Source: Takakia lepidozioides (taxonomy: Eukaryota > Streptophyta > Takakiopsida > Takakiales > Takakiaceae). Taken from it: a stretch of 64,000 bases of DNA. The DNA lies in contig CM060734.1 in NCBI GenBank assembly GCA_030704615.1, positions 2,854,001 to 2,918,000 on the forward strand, given 5' to 3'. Positions 23,101 through 35,100 of this stretch are shown here, piece by piece. A model generated the notes under the pieces. The model was given only the letters and a program-made list of their open reading frames with translations, ran no database searches and was not told the DNA's origin. Made by a program: the position numbers and the translations under genes. The first letter of the stretch is position 1, and the number at the start of each line of letters is the position of its first letter.

Positions 23101-26100
23101 CAGACACATGGTGCATGCATCCGTTGTGCCAACAAGAACTGCCGCACCTCATTCCACACCATGTGCGCCTTCAGAGCTGGCTACCATATGGAGGCATGGT
23201 TACAGCCACCACTTGCTGTTTCCTGTTCATGTTTTGTAAGCAGCTACATAAGTCATCGGTTGGAGGAGATACAAATGTCCCAAAGTATTGGAGGGGAAGC
23301 CCAAAGAAAAAGTTGATGGATCCATTGTTGTGGCCTGGAAGGCTGAATGTATTTCTCAGGCTCAAGACAATAAACCAACTTCCAGCACATAAAACCAGTC
23401 AATTATTAGGAAAATACAAACCTGAAGAACTTAAATACACCAACCACACGCACCCACCCCCACAAAAAGGGCTCACCTGTATGGCAATATAATTTACCAC
23501 CTTCATCACATGCTCCACAAGGTTGTACACTCCCTCTTCGTATGAATTGTTCAGTCTGACCTAGACAGTAGCTGAGCAGACTAAAGATTAAGTGGAAGAG
23601 GATAGGATTTCTTTTTTATGTATAATTCAACCTTGTGCAAAGAGAGCTGCCCCTTCCTACCTTCACTTCGGTGTTTAACCAATTTCCAGAGCTGGCTTTC
23701 TACCATGCTTTTGAGGATTATGTGGACTTTTAGAACACTGATGGGGCTTCTTCAGGTCATATAAGGTGGAGTGCAGAAAGATATGAAGAAGATTACATCC
23801 TATTTTCTTCTAAGGGTTTTATTGTCAATTTGAAATAACACCGTTGCTTTCATTAATGATCACTTCTGAGAAAGGACACCTTTTTATGTCCTTAGCTACT
23901 TCGCAGACTTATTGGCTATGTGCTATTGTCTGTATTTGGAAAGCAATTAATCTGCGAGCTGAAGCTTTTGCTGTCTTGGATTGTCGAGTATATCGTGTAT
24001 GTCCCTGTTTCACGTTTTTGAATGTAGTAAATTGGAGGTGATTTAATTGCTTCTAGCAGCAAACTGAATGTGATTGCATGACGATTGTTGCCTTGTGGAT
24101 GCTCAGATGCAAAGTGTGAAAAACAAACATGGGACGCCCTTGACACGGATGATTTCCTATTGTGCAGACCACAGGTAGAAGTCCCATGAACCTCCTCGTA
24201 GAATGTACCAACTTCATTTTACAGAAGGGGGTCATCATGCCCCCTGGATTCCCTGTTGGAGCTCATAATTGTGCAGCTCCATTTCAGGGATTGGACATAC
24301 TGATATATCTAGTGAATTTCACTCCAATAGAGTATTTGTGGTGAGGTATGTTGCAACGTTGTATGCAGCCTTCCCTCCCAGTTTCTTTTTTGTATTGCAT
24401 ATGTTGTTTCTTTATTTCTTGAATCAAGTGCATATCAATCAAAGTCTACTTAGGCTCTGTTCACTAACTTTTGACACTCATGTGAAATGTTAGAACTGAC
24501 TTTCAATCAATTGCAAGCTTGTGCAGAACCCCAAACCCAGACACAGTCCTGTTGTTGAAATCACCTCAAGGAAAGGTGCCTATCAAGAGAGATATGATGC
24601 AGTTGAGAGAGACGGCAAGCCTGGAAAGCTTAATTGCTGAAGACTATGTCTTAAGCAGTACCAACAGCTCTTTTGCCAGAGGCAGTCACTTGTCAGCTGC
24701 TAGGTGTCAACCCTACACGCTTGACCAACATGCAAATTATAAGGTATGTCTATTGTGTGACTTAATCACATTCTGCACTCAGACTATGTTTTGGATCAAA
24801 AAGTAAGGTGACAATGTTGCAGCTGGTTTGATGTCAAGATACCATTTCACCAAGCTAGTCAATACTGTTCCTAAACTCCTGTAGAGCCCCTTCCGACCAT
24901 CTGCTGCGATAGATCTTGTGCACTATACCTGTCTCCACAAGCAGGCATATTCATTTTTCCATGTGGTGCTGGGCAAATAACTTCTACATCACATTTTAAG
25001 TAACTTCTGATGCGCTCACGTTCAATTCCAGAACTGTACCAGAGCTTTTCCATGGGTTTTAGCCTGCTAATCTGAGAATATTGTCAATTGTTGCAGTTTT
25101 TGAAATGAGTGTGACAAGGATTTCTGCTTGTCTGACATAGATATTGAAGGTTTAGTCATAATCTTCCTCAGAAACGTCAGGGGGTGAGGCATTACACAGA
25201 AGTGAATCCTCAGAATAGGTCCAGGAGGTCATCCACCACCATGCGATTCATGGATGACTTAGAGCCTTATAATTTCATGGATGATTTGCGCCATGTTCAC
25301 ATTTCATTTGCTCAGCTCATTTCAGTGGCTCCCACGGTGAAGCACGCATTGAAAGCCTTGCTGGTGAGGAAAACTCTGTCCAATTCTTATGAGCCTGCAC
25401 TTTTTTGGCAATTGGGTTACCATTTGCAGAGAAGGGGAGGGGCAATTCCATATCGTGTCACAGGCTTCAGCTGGAACTTGATTGAGAACATCAACGGTTT
25501 CCGAGTAAGACACACTTTCCCCGCTTTTGCCCCCTGATATTCAATCATTGGAAAATCTCCATGATTTAGAAGCTTATGGATCAAACTGTTTTACCCTCTG
25601 TCGCACCAGGGCTAGCCTCGATGGTTTGCTCAATTGCTTACTCAGTGTTTCACCTCTTAGTACCGCAACCGTTGTTAGTTGGCATTCTTCGTCCACAGCT
25701 ATTGTTAGTGGGACTCAGGTCTCTTGCATCTGGACATAAGTAAGGTGTATTCCCGCTTTACGGAAGCATATTGTCGGCTGCTCATAGCAGAGCAAGCCAA
25801 CAGATCTGAGCACCATCATCCAAGGTCCATGCAGGGGCATTGGTCTATGTTACTCAGGTCCCTACACCAGCCCTAGATAGGTGAGCTGTATGGGGAGGAA
25901 ATCTTCATCATAGATGCTGAAGGTGTTCAGCTTAGTGCCCTTAGCATGGCAGCTTCCTCCAGAACCAGTGGTGGGGCGAGATCAAAATATCAACTGTAGC
26001 ATCTAGAAGAGACAATTTGAGCCCGAAATGTTTCCAAAAATCGTTGATGCCTTGTAGTTAATCCGTTGTATCTTTTGATCCTGCGGCAGCAAAGTTTTTG

Positions 26101-29100
26101 TGAATGTGAAAACCTTCCACCAAGCAACATATAATGAGTTTAAGAGAAATTAAAAAATAAGGATGCAAATAAAAAAGGGTGGACTCCTGCCAAAGCAAGC
26201 TTATATTATGGTGTCTCTTCAGCCTGAAGTGCTACTGCCCTCCTTTTGGAAGGTGGACTTGTAATGAATACACCTCTGTTTGAAGATATGTTTGCCTATA
26301 AGCACCTACATGATGTATGTTTCAGTTTGAGTTGCCCGAATTGACTCTCTAGCTATTGTGAGATATTTTTGCCTATAAGCATGTAATAATGTGCGTTTTG
26401 ATGTTTGAGATGTCATGATTGACTCTCAACAGCTTTCAGTTACCTAGAAGTCAATGTTGACTGTGGGCCTGTTAAGCATCATAGAATGAGCTTCTTCTGA
26501 ACTTTTGAATGGTTGGGTTTGATAGGAGTTTCCTGTGCTGGATACCAGGAAGGAGAAGGTTTTGTCAAATGAAGAACGGCTTTTGTTTCTCCAGGTGACT
26601 TTTGGAGCCACCTTTACAATGTGATTTGCTAGCTAAGGCACTATATACCCTGTGGTAGTGTTTGTATACAGACTTGGGAAGGATTTGTAAGTTTGGGATC
26701 CCTGGTTAAAGCACTCTGTTTGGCATCTTCTGCAGGTTATCCAAGGTTCTCTAGTGTGAACTAATAGCAACTTCTTAGGAGAAGCCTCCCTCTACTCCAT
26801 ATAGGCTACCACTAGAAGTGATCCTTGCTGTTAAAGATCCTCTTTGAGTGCCTGTTTTTCCTTTTACTTGGATCCAATGCTGTGTAGCACACTTCCTGGC
26901 ATGGTCTTGTTTTCTGCCAACAATTCGAGGGTAATTTTGATGCCTTGTTTTGGACTTACTTTTAGCAAGCCTCCCCTCTCTCTTTCTCTCAAGGGAATTG
27001 TTCCTGTACCTCTGTTTACCAACTTTGAAAATCTCGAGGCTGAGCCAAAAGCCCAGGCCCTTTTGGGGTCTAATTTTTGGGCAAATCACACACAGCAGAT
27101 TGATGTTTGTGCAAAGGGATTTCTAGAGGATATCTGGAAAACTCGGATCAATTGCTGTTTCAAGGTAAGTCATACTACCGGCATCAGCCCCTTACAAAGG
27201 TAGTTTCTGTCCCTTTGTGTTCCGCTCAAACTGGGCGCGGGGTCAATGGCCACAAGGCTACGGCAAACACGTCTTATGAGTACATTCTCTCTGGCGGTAC
27301 CACTACAGCGAACAATGTCTTATCAGTACAGTCTCTGGCGGTACCGCTGACCTGAATGCATGAGATGAAGTACCCAAGGATTCTTGGCGCTGCCCCTCAG
27401 AATAAATGCCAACCTGTTCAAAAGGCGAGGTAGTGGTGAAGAGGCTGGATGAAAGTTACAAGTCCTTACAGCTGATCTCCTTCAGAAGTCAGTGGAGGAG
27501 ATGGAAGCCAAGAATAACAAGGCCACCCAGAAAGTGTGGCTCTAAACTGGATGAGCCACAGGCTGGCACAAATGTAGTCTGAGCTTCTTCATAGCCTTTG
27601 ATAAACAACCAGGACCCAAGCATTACCTAGGGGGCCTGCCCATGTTAGCCATTTTCCTGATTTCAAACTAGAGTATGCTGCTTAACACTATATTGAGTTA
27701 ACCCAACTGGCAAACGGTTAATCCTCATGTCCTATCAGTGGGCTTGATGGTGGGGATTGCCCAGCATTTTCTGGTGTAATGTAATTGGGTATGCTGTTCC
27801 ACCGGATCGCCTCCTTGAAAGCTTCAAACAGGATATCACTGCATCTCTTTTTACTCAGTTTATGTCTGCTAAGTAGATCTCTTTTGGGCAAGGGAAAAGG
27901 GGAAAATTTCCGAAGAAACTCATAAAGCAAAAACCTTGGTGCAACCATGTCAATGCCAACCAAAGCACCGGCTTCTTAATCTGACCATCCTGGACTTCAC
28001 TGTAAGTTGGATCTTTTCTTTGGCCTCCTTGGCATGCCACCACATTGTGAAATTGCCATAGGGTTTAGGGTTTTGCATTGCATGCTCGGTCTCCTTCCAC
28101 ATTTTATATAGTTTGTGGGAGCTCAATGGAAGCATTGGAATGTGAAGGAGACCTCATTGAACTGCGGCCTAACCGAGGGAGAGTGGTGGAGCTGACCACT
28201 TCCAAGAAAGAGCAAGCTTAGCGAAAGGGGAAAAGAGGCAGGAGCCACAGAACCCAGCACCTAGTTGGCGATCCATCCATCCACATCAATGTTGTTATTT
28301 TGAAAATTGATGGCTTCATTTTGTTTTGGACTGCAGGGAACGGAAAAAATGACGGTTGGCTTTGGGAAGTCTGCAATACATGGGTGGGGGCTGTTTGCCC
28401 GCCGTGCCATTCAAGAAGGGGAAATGGTACACATATCTCTGATTTTTTCTCTGGATGTGTTGGTGTCTTCAGAGAGGGACAGAGGCATAGCTTCTACGAT
28501 AAATATTTAGTGCAACCTATGTAAGAGGCAAATCATAATTGTGTTGGACAAACTTAGGAGAGGAATTTAGCCACTGCGCACTGGGAGTCCAGGCACCAAT
28601 TGCTTGGTGAGAATAGTATACATGTACATATCCTTAGCTTAACAAGCTGACCCACAGAGGAGCTGCCTTCCAGCAAGCAGCAGGAAAGGACGGTGGCTGG
28701 TCGAAGTTGGTGCTGTTGTTGTTACTGGCATCTCGAACAAGAAATATGCTCAAAGATGCTGAGATAGCTGGACCACCATTAATCCATCTACCCAGCTCAC
28801 TCGCATTGAAACCCTGAAGTCAACTTCCTTATGAATGAAATCTAAGCGAAGCTGTTGAAAGTCAGCTCAGATCTAGTTAACCATTGGGATTGTTAGCTAC
28901 GGTTCTGTTAAGAGGTTTTTTGATGGCTAAGGATGGTTCCTACCAGAAGGTTCCAGAGAACCTGTGTAGGATTTAAGGAAAGGCCGAGGCAATGCCGAGT
29001 ACTTCTTCTAGCATCTAGGTTGATGTGCTGTGCTAGGAGGAGGAGAAGTCCAGCATCACAGTCAACTCTATTAGCTTTCTTTTGTAGTAGGGAGCAAGGG

Positions 29101-32100
29101 AGCTTCCAGGCTCCAGTTTTCTCATCTCGTTAGTACTAGCTAATTCCTGTATCATTCAGCTGTCAAGCTTTTGTACTGCTGCTTGTGAATAGAAGCTCCC
29201 TGTCTATCTCTAGAGTGAGGACAGGTCTAGTTTTCTAACAGGTTATGGGCCCACAAGATGTTACAACTACTTGGACAGTTGAGGCACTTGATGGCAGCAA
29301 CTACAGGAGTTGGATCTACAAGATGGAGATCCTACTTTGTGCGAATAAGTCAGTAGTGACTGATGAGCTTTCAGAGGCTGACTTAAAGGCAGCCACATGG
29401 AAGCAAACGAATGACCTTACATTGGCATCTCTGATCACGAACATGAGACCAGAGGTGATAGAGTTGGTAAGGGGCCTTCAAATTGCTCATGAGGCCTGGA
29501 AGAAGTTAGACAAACTGTACCAGACAGATGCCTTGCCTTGTGGAAAAGGAGAATGGGAGAATGTGAGAGCATATCTGCTCACATTGGAAAGGTTAGAGGC
29601 ATGTGTATGGAAATTGTTGCTGCAGGAGAGCAGATTAGTGAGTTGCTTCAGATCATGACCTTGTTTGGCACCTTGCCAAAGAGTTATGACATGGTGCAGA
29701 CTGCGTTGTCTACTCATGGTAAGAGTAAACTGACTTGGGAGTTTGTCACTCGACAACTTCTCATGGCAGAAAACAAGCTGAATAGGAGTAGCTCAAGTAT
29801 GGACAGTGCTCTCATGGCTACCTCCACCAAGAAAGAGAAGGCATGCTTCCGATGTGGCAAACTTGGTCATTCCAAAAGGATTGCAAGGTCAAGATTGACA
29901 AGCCCAAGCAGGACAAGTGGAGAACGAAGAAAGGAAAGTCTGTGCACGCACATGTCGCTGACATAGGCAACGACAGTGAAGATCACCTGTTTATGGCGGA
30001 TGCACAATACAGCCAAGATGAGGATTATCTGCTGGCTGTTGAAGGAGAACGCTGTGGGGATGAGTGATATCTGGATTCTGGAGCTACTAACCACATAGTG
30101 GTTTCGCAACTTGAAACCCATTCAGCCTAGGAGCGTAAAGATGGGCAACAAGAGCTTTTGTGCAAGTGTGATGATAGGAGAGATTCCTGTCAGCTTCATC
30201 AGAAAGGAAAATAAGGTTACCCGTTGTATCCTTCAGGAAGTCTTGTACGTGCCAGACTTAGCAAAAAATCTGACCTCTGTTAGTACGTTGGATGACCATG
30301 GGTTTGATGTCATCTTCAGAAACAAGACTTGCAGCATCCAAAAGGGCAACAAGGAACTCTGCTATGGAGTGATGGAGCAGAGCTCTACAAGCTTCTGAGT
30401 ATGTCTGGAACTCAGGGGGAGGCCAATGTTGGGGACACAGTGGACACCACGCCACTGTGGCATAGAAGGTTGGATCACTTGGGGACGCAAGGGATCAAGG
30501 ACCTTATTGGTGTTGGGGCTGAAGGTGGACTGGTCTAATGAGCTACAGTTCTGTGAAGGATGTGCTAAAGGGAAACAGCACAAGTCACCAATGCCCAAGG
30601 AATCTGACACGAGCCAAGGAAAGGCTGGAGTTGATGTGTGTGGCCCTATGAAGACAACATCACTGGGAGGATCTAGGTACTTTGTCACCTTCACTGATGA
30701 CATGAGTACAAAGACCTTCTTGTACACCTTGAGAGAGAAAGGACAAGTGGTGCAGGGTTTCAAGAAATTTGTGAATGAAGTGGAAAATCAGTTGGACCTG
30801 AAAGTCAAGGTTCTAAGGCGTGATGGAGGGGCTGAGTTCCTAAATCAGGGATTCAAGAGCTATCTTGGTGAGAAAGGCCTAAAGAGCCAAATAACAGCGA
30901 GGGACAGTCCAGCCCAGAATGGAGGGGAAGAGAATGTACTCATGCTGTGGCCTAATGGAGTGGAAGAGAGATTAAACAGAACATTGGTTGAGAAGGCTAG
31001 ATGAATGCTGCAGACATCAGGCCTTGGACCAGAGTTTTGGGGAGAGGCCATCAACACCGCCACATATCTCAAAGATTTCAGGCCCACGCGAGCTTTGAAG
31101 GACATGACTCCAGAGGAGGCATGGAGCGGGAAGAAGCCAAACCTGAAGCATCTAAGAGTTTTTGGTTGTGCTGCTTATGCATTGATGCCTGACGGGCAAA
31201 GGAGCAAGCTGGATGCCAAGTCAGAAAGATGCATCTTCATCGGGTATGCTCTAGGATGCAAAGGGTACAGGCTCTACAATCCTAGAACCAAGAGGTCAAT
31301 TAGGAGTAGAGATGTCGTATTTGATGAGGATAGTTTTGGGAAACAGTCAACTCCCAAGGATCTGTCCGTCCCTTTGACAATCCCTGATGTGGGAGTAGAA
31401 GAAAGGGAACAACCAGAACTAAGGGTCTACACTCGAAGGGAGACGTGGTGAAGAAACCAGAAGAGGATCAAGATTCTGAAGTTGGGATGAAGATCCAAAG
31501 GATAAGGATGCGGGGCCTAGAAGGTCAGGAAGGATCAGCAAACCCCCAGAAAGGCTTGGAGTTAGTGTGGCAGAAGAATTTACTGGCCTGACTATGGATG
31601 ACGTAGGGCAGATGGAAAGTTGTTTCCATGCCCTTGATGAAGAAATCAGTGCAGCAGCTTCAAGGGAAGCTGAGGAGTCAGCCACTCTCAAAGACGCATT
31701 GGCAAGGGATGATGCACGTGGGAGGAAGCAGTACTGGAGGAGATGATATCTCTGAAGAAAAACCAGACATGGGAGCTGGTAACATTGTCTAAAGGTAGAA
31801 AGGCAGTGTTGCAAGTGGGTTTTCAAAGTGAAGACCCAACAGTGAGGTAGTGAAATACAAGGCCAGACTTGTGGCCAAAGGCTTCACACAGGACTGCAGT
31901 GAACTTTTGCCCCGGTGGCAAAGTTCACCTCCATCCGTTGTTTAATAGCATTGGCAGCGAAGCATGAGTGGGAAATAGAACAAATGGACCTGAATACTGC
32001 ATTCCTGAATGGGGATCTCCAGGCGGAGATCTACATGAAACAAGCAGAAGGCTTCCAAGAAGGTGAGAAGGTGTGTCGGTTCAAGAAATCTTTGTATGGA

Positions 32101-35100
32101 CTCAAACAGGCTTCAAGGACATGGTATGAGAAGATCAATAGCTACTTGATAGGCCAAGGTTTCATGAGGAGTGCAGCAACTACATGAGAATAGCACTCTA
32201 TGTGGATAACCTGCTACTGATCAGCGATAACAAGGATACCATGCGCAGGCAGAAGCGTGGTTTGAGCAAAACCTTCGAGACGGTTGATCTTGGAGCCATA
32301 AACTACCTACTTGGAATTCAGATCTTGAGGGACAACAAGGAGGGAACTATAAAGTTGAGCCAGGAAAGGTATGTTAAGGATGTTGTTGCGAAGTTTGGTA
32401 TGCAGGACTGCAAACCAGCACCAACACCATTGGAAACCGGCTGCAAGCTGAGTAAGGAAATGGAGCCAAAATCTCCAAGGGAATGGCTGAGGTTCCATAT
32501 CAGCAAGCCATGTATGCATTGATTGGCACCAGGCCAGACATTGCCTATGCAGTGGGAGCCCTTAGTAAGTTCATGCACAACCCAGGACCTCAGCATTGGA
32601 AAGCACTCAAGAGAGTGATCAGATATTTGAAAGGGACTGCGGATACATGTCTAACTTACAACAAGCAGGGCACTGGAGCATCACTAGAAGGATACAGTGA
32701 TGCAGATTGGGCAGTAGACAGATGAGAGGAGATCAGTATCTGCCTACTGTTTTGTAATGAGCGGAGGTGCTGTGAGCTGGAGCAGCAAAAGACAGCAGAC
32801 CACTACTCTATCTTCGACCAAGTCAGAGTAGATGGCTCTAACTTCCAAAGAAGCCATTTGGATTCGAAGGCTTCTTGGTGAACTTGGCTTCAGTCAAGAA
32901 CAACCAACAAAAATTCATGCTGATAACAGGAGCAGCATTGAGAGCAAAATCGCTGTTCACCATGCCTAACCAAGCATACCGATATCAAACATCATTTCAT
33001 GAGAGAATGTACTCATAAGACGTTTGTCATAGCCTTGTGGCCATTGACCCCGCGCTCAGTTTGAGCGGAACACAAAGGGACAGAAACTACCTTTGTCAGG
33101 GGCTGACGCCGGTAGTATGACTTACCTTGGAACAGACTATTAATCCGAGTTTTCCAGACATCCTCTAGAAATCACTTCACACAAGCATCAATCTGCTGTG
33201 TGGTGTTTGCCCAATAACCTTGCCCCAAAAGGGCCTGGGCTTTTGGCTCAGCCTCGAGACTTTCAAAGTTGGTAAACAGAGGTTCAGGCACAATTCCGTT
33301 GATGGATTTGAAGAGGGCTTCTCTCTCATGAGAGTACCCAGGACAATGAATCAGAAAATGAATATTGTCTTCAGGTTGCCCACACAACGGGCCATTGCAA
33401 TCCCTCTTTCCTCTCTGCATCTGTTTGCTGTTCAAAGGTAGGCTTCCCGCCCTGAGTTTAAATTTCAGTCTAGTGCCGAGGGTGGGTAAACCCTTGAGGT
33501 CATCCATGATGGCCTCTCCCATGTCATCACGACCATTTCATTAGAGAAAAGATTGGTTTGGAGAATGAGGTGGTCTTCTGTAGGACTGAGGACATGTCAG
33601 CTGATGCACTCACCAATGCTCTATCTAAAGAGAGACATTCTACAGGCATGCAACTGATTGGGTTAAACGTCAATCTTCACTGAGTGGGAGTGTTGTAAGT
33701 CAGTTCAGATTTAGTTAACCATTGGGACTGTTAGCTAGGGTTCTGTTAGGGTTTCTCGATGGCTAAGGATGGTTCCTACCAGAAGGTTCCAGAGAACCTG
33801 TGTAGGATTTAAGGACAGGCTGAGGCGATGCCCAGTACTTCTTCAAGCATGCAGGTTGATGCGCTATCCTAGTAGATTGCAGAGAGGAGGAGAAGTCCAG
33901 CATCTACAGTCAACTCTATTAGCTTTCTTTTGCAGTTGGGAGCAAGGGAGCTTCCAGGCTCCAGTTTTCTCATCTTGTTAGTACTAGGTAACTCCTGTAT
34001 CATTCAGCGTCAAGCTTTTGTACTGCTGCTTGTGAATAGAAGCTCCCTGTCAATATCTCTAGAGTGAGGACAGGTCTAGTTTTCTAACAAGGTCATCGCC
34101 ATTGGAGAACTCCAAGCCTTGGGAACACCCGCTCGGGCAAGTGGCCAGCCATTTGCAGAACTTTTAATGCTTTCACTTGTTACTGAGGCAATGCTAGACG
34201 CAGCCAGGCACAGCAACTAGTTAAACATGTGCTTTCTATCTGTAATGACATGATACTCTACCTCTACATCCATCAGGTTTTGGAGTATCGGGGAGAACGA
34301 GTGCGCCGGAGTGTGGCAGACCTGCGGGAGAAGCGATACAACCAACAGGGGAAGGATTGCTATGTGTGTATCCTCTCATCTGAGGTGTTGAATGAGGCTC
34401 TTTGTACTGCACTGAAAGATTGAAATGACTACACCTAAACTCCATCAGATGTTGCTGATGTAGGTTGTGTTTTAGTGAGCCTGAATTCACTTATGGCTCA
34501 TGTTGCTGTTTCTTTGGAGGAGATAAGAGAACTAGTTGGAGAAGGGACAAGAGTAGGTGTTCATCACTCAACCAGGTTCAATGTAGGTGTCTCTTCCTTT
34601 GATCAGCTTCTAATCTTTTCCATTTCTTGTGGATGTAGCTGTTTAAAATCAATGATGAAATTGTGATCGATGCCACGGAGAAGGGCAACATTGGGCGCCT
34701 CATCAACCATTCTGTGAGTGGCATTTTCCTCATCTGTGTAGGAGCTATACGAAGCTACAGTCTCCACCCTATTGTTTTGCCAGTTGGTGAGTTCAATGCA
34801 GCGCTTGGGTCTTAGTAACTCCTTGTTGAGATTGTTTCAGCATTGTTTAGCACGGGACTGTTTCAGATGGTTTGGCACAGTGAGCATCATGCACGTTTGA
34901 GAGAGAGAGAGAGAGAACAGAAGACGTATGCACTGCAAGAAGCTTACAATTCCCTGTTCCCAGAATAGTAATATGCTCACAAACTTTTGTGGGCACTCTA
35001 GTGTGAGCCCAGCTGCTATGCCAAGATATTGGACTTCAGAAAGGAAGGGGAGGGACGGGAAGGAGAGAGCCGCATTGTACTCATTGCTCGCAAGGATGTC

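Larger units (their letters stand above)
28853..34089 (+). mobile_element. Ty1/copia element copia-2 with both LTRs, in SET intron
   Basis: The 5' LTR is 28853-29240 and the 3' LTR 33691-34089, both TG...CA. Between them lie gag, protease, integrase, RT and RNase H in copia order, in the same orientation as the host gene. A LINE-A fragment interrupts RNase H. The purine tract gagtgggag sits just before the 3' LTR. The five bases outside the LTRs do not match (gaagc versus aggtc), and the LTRs differ at many positions, so the insertion is old or rearranged. All coding parts carry frameshifts. Confidence 0.92.

Noticed and set aside
23236-24106. Short plus frames in the intron after the extended-PHD exon
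   Set aside because: They are not conserved with ATX proteins; the next true exon is 24107-24174, which restores the ISYCADHR motif in phase.
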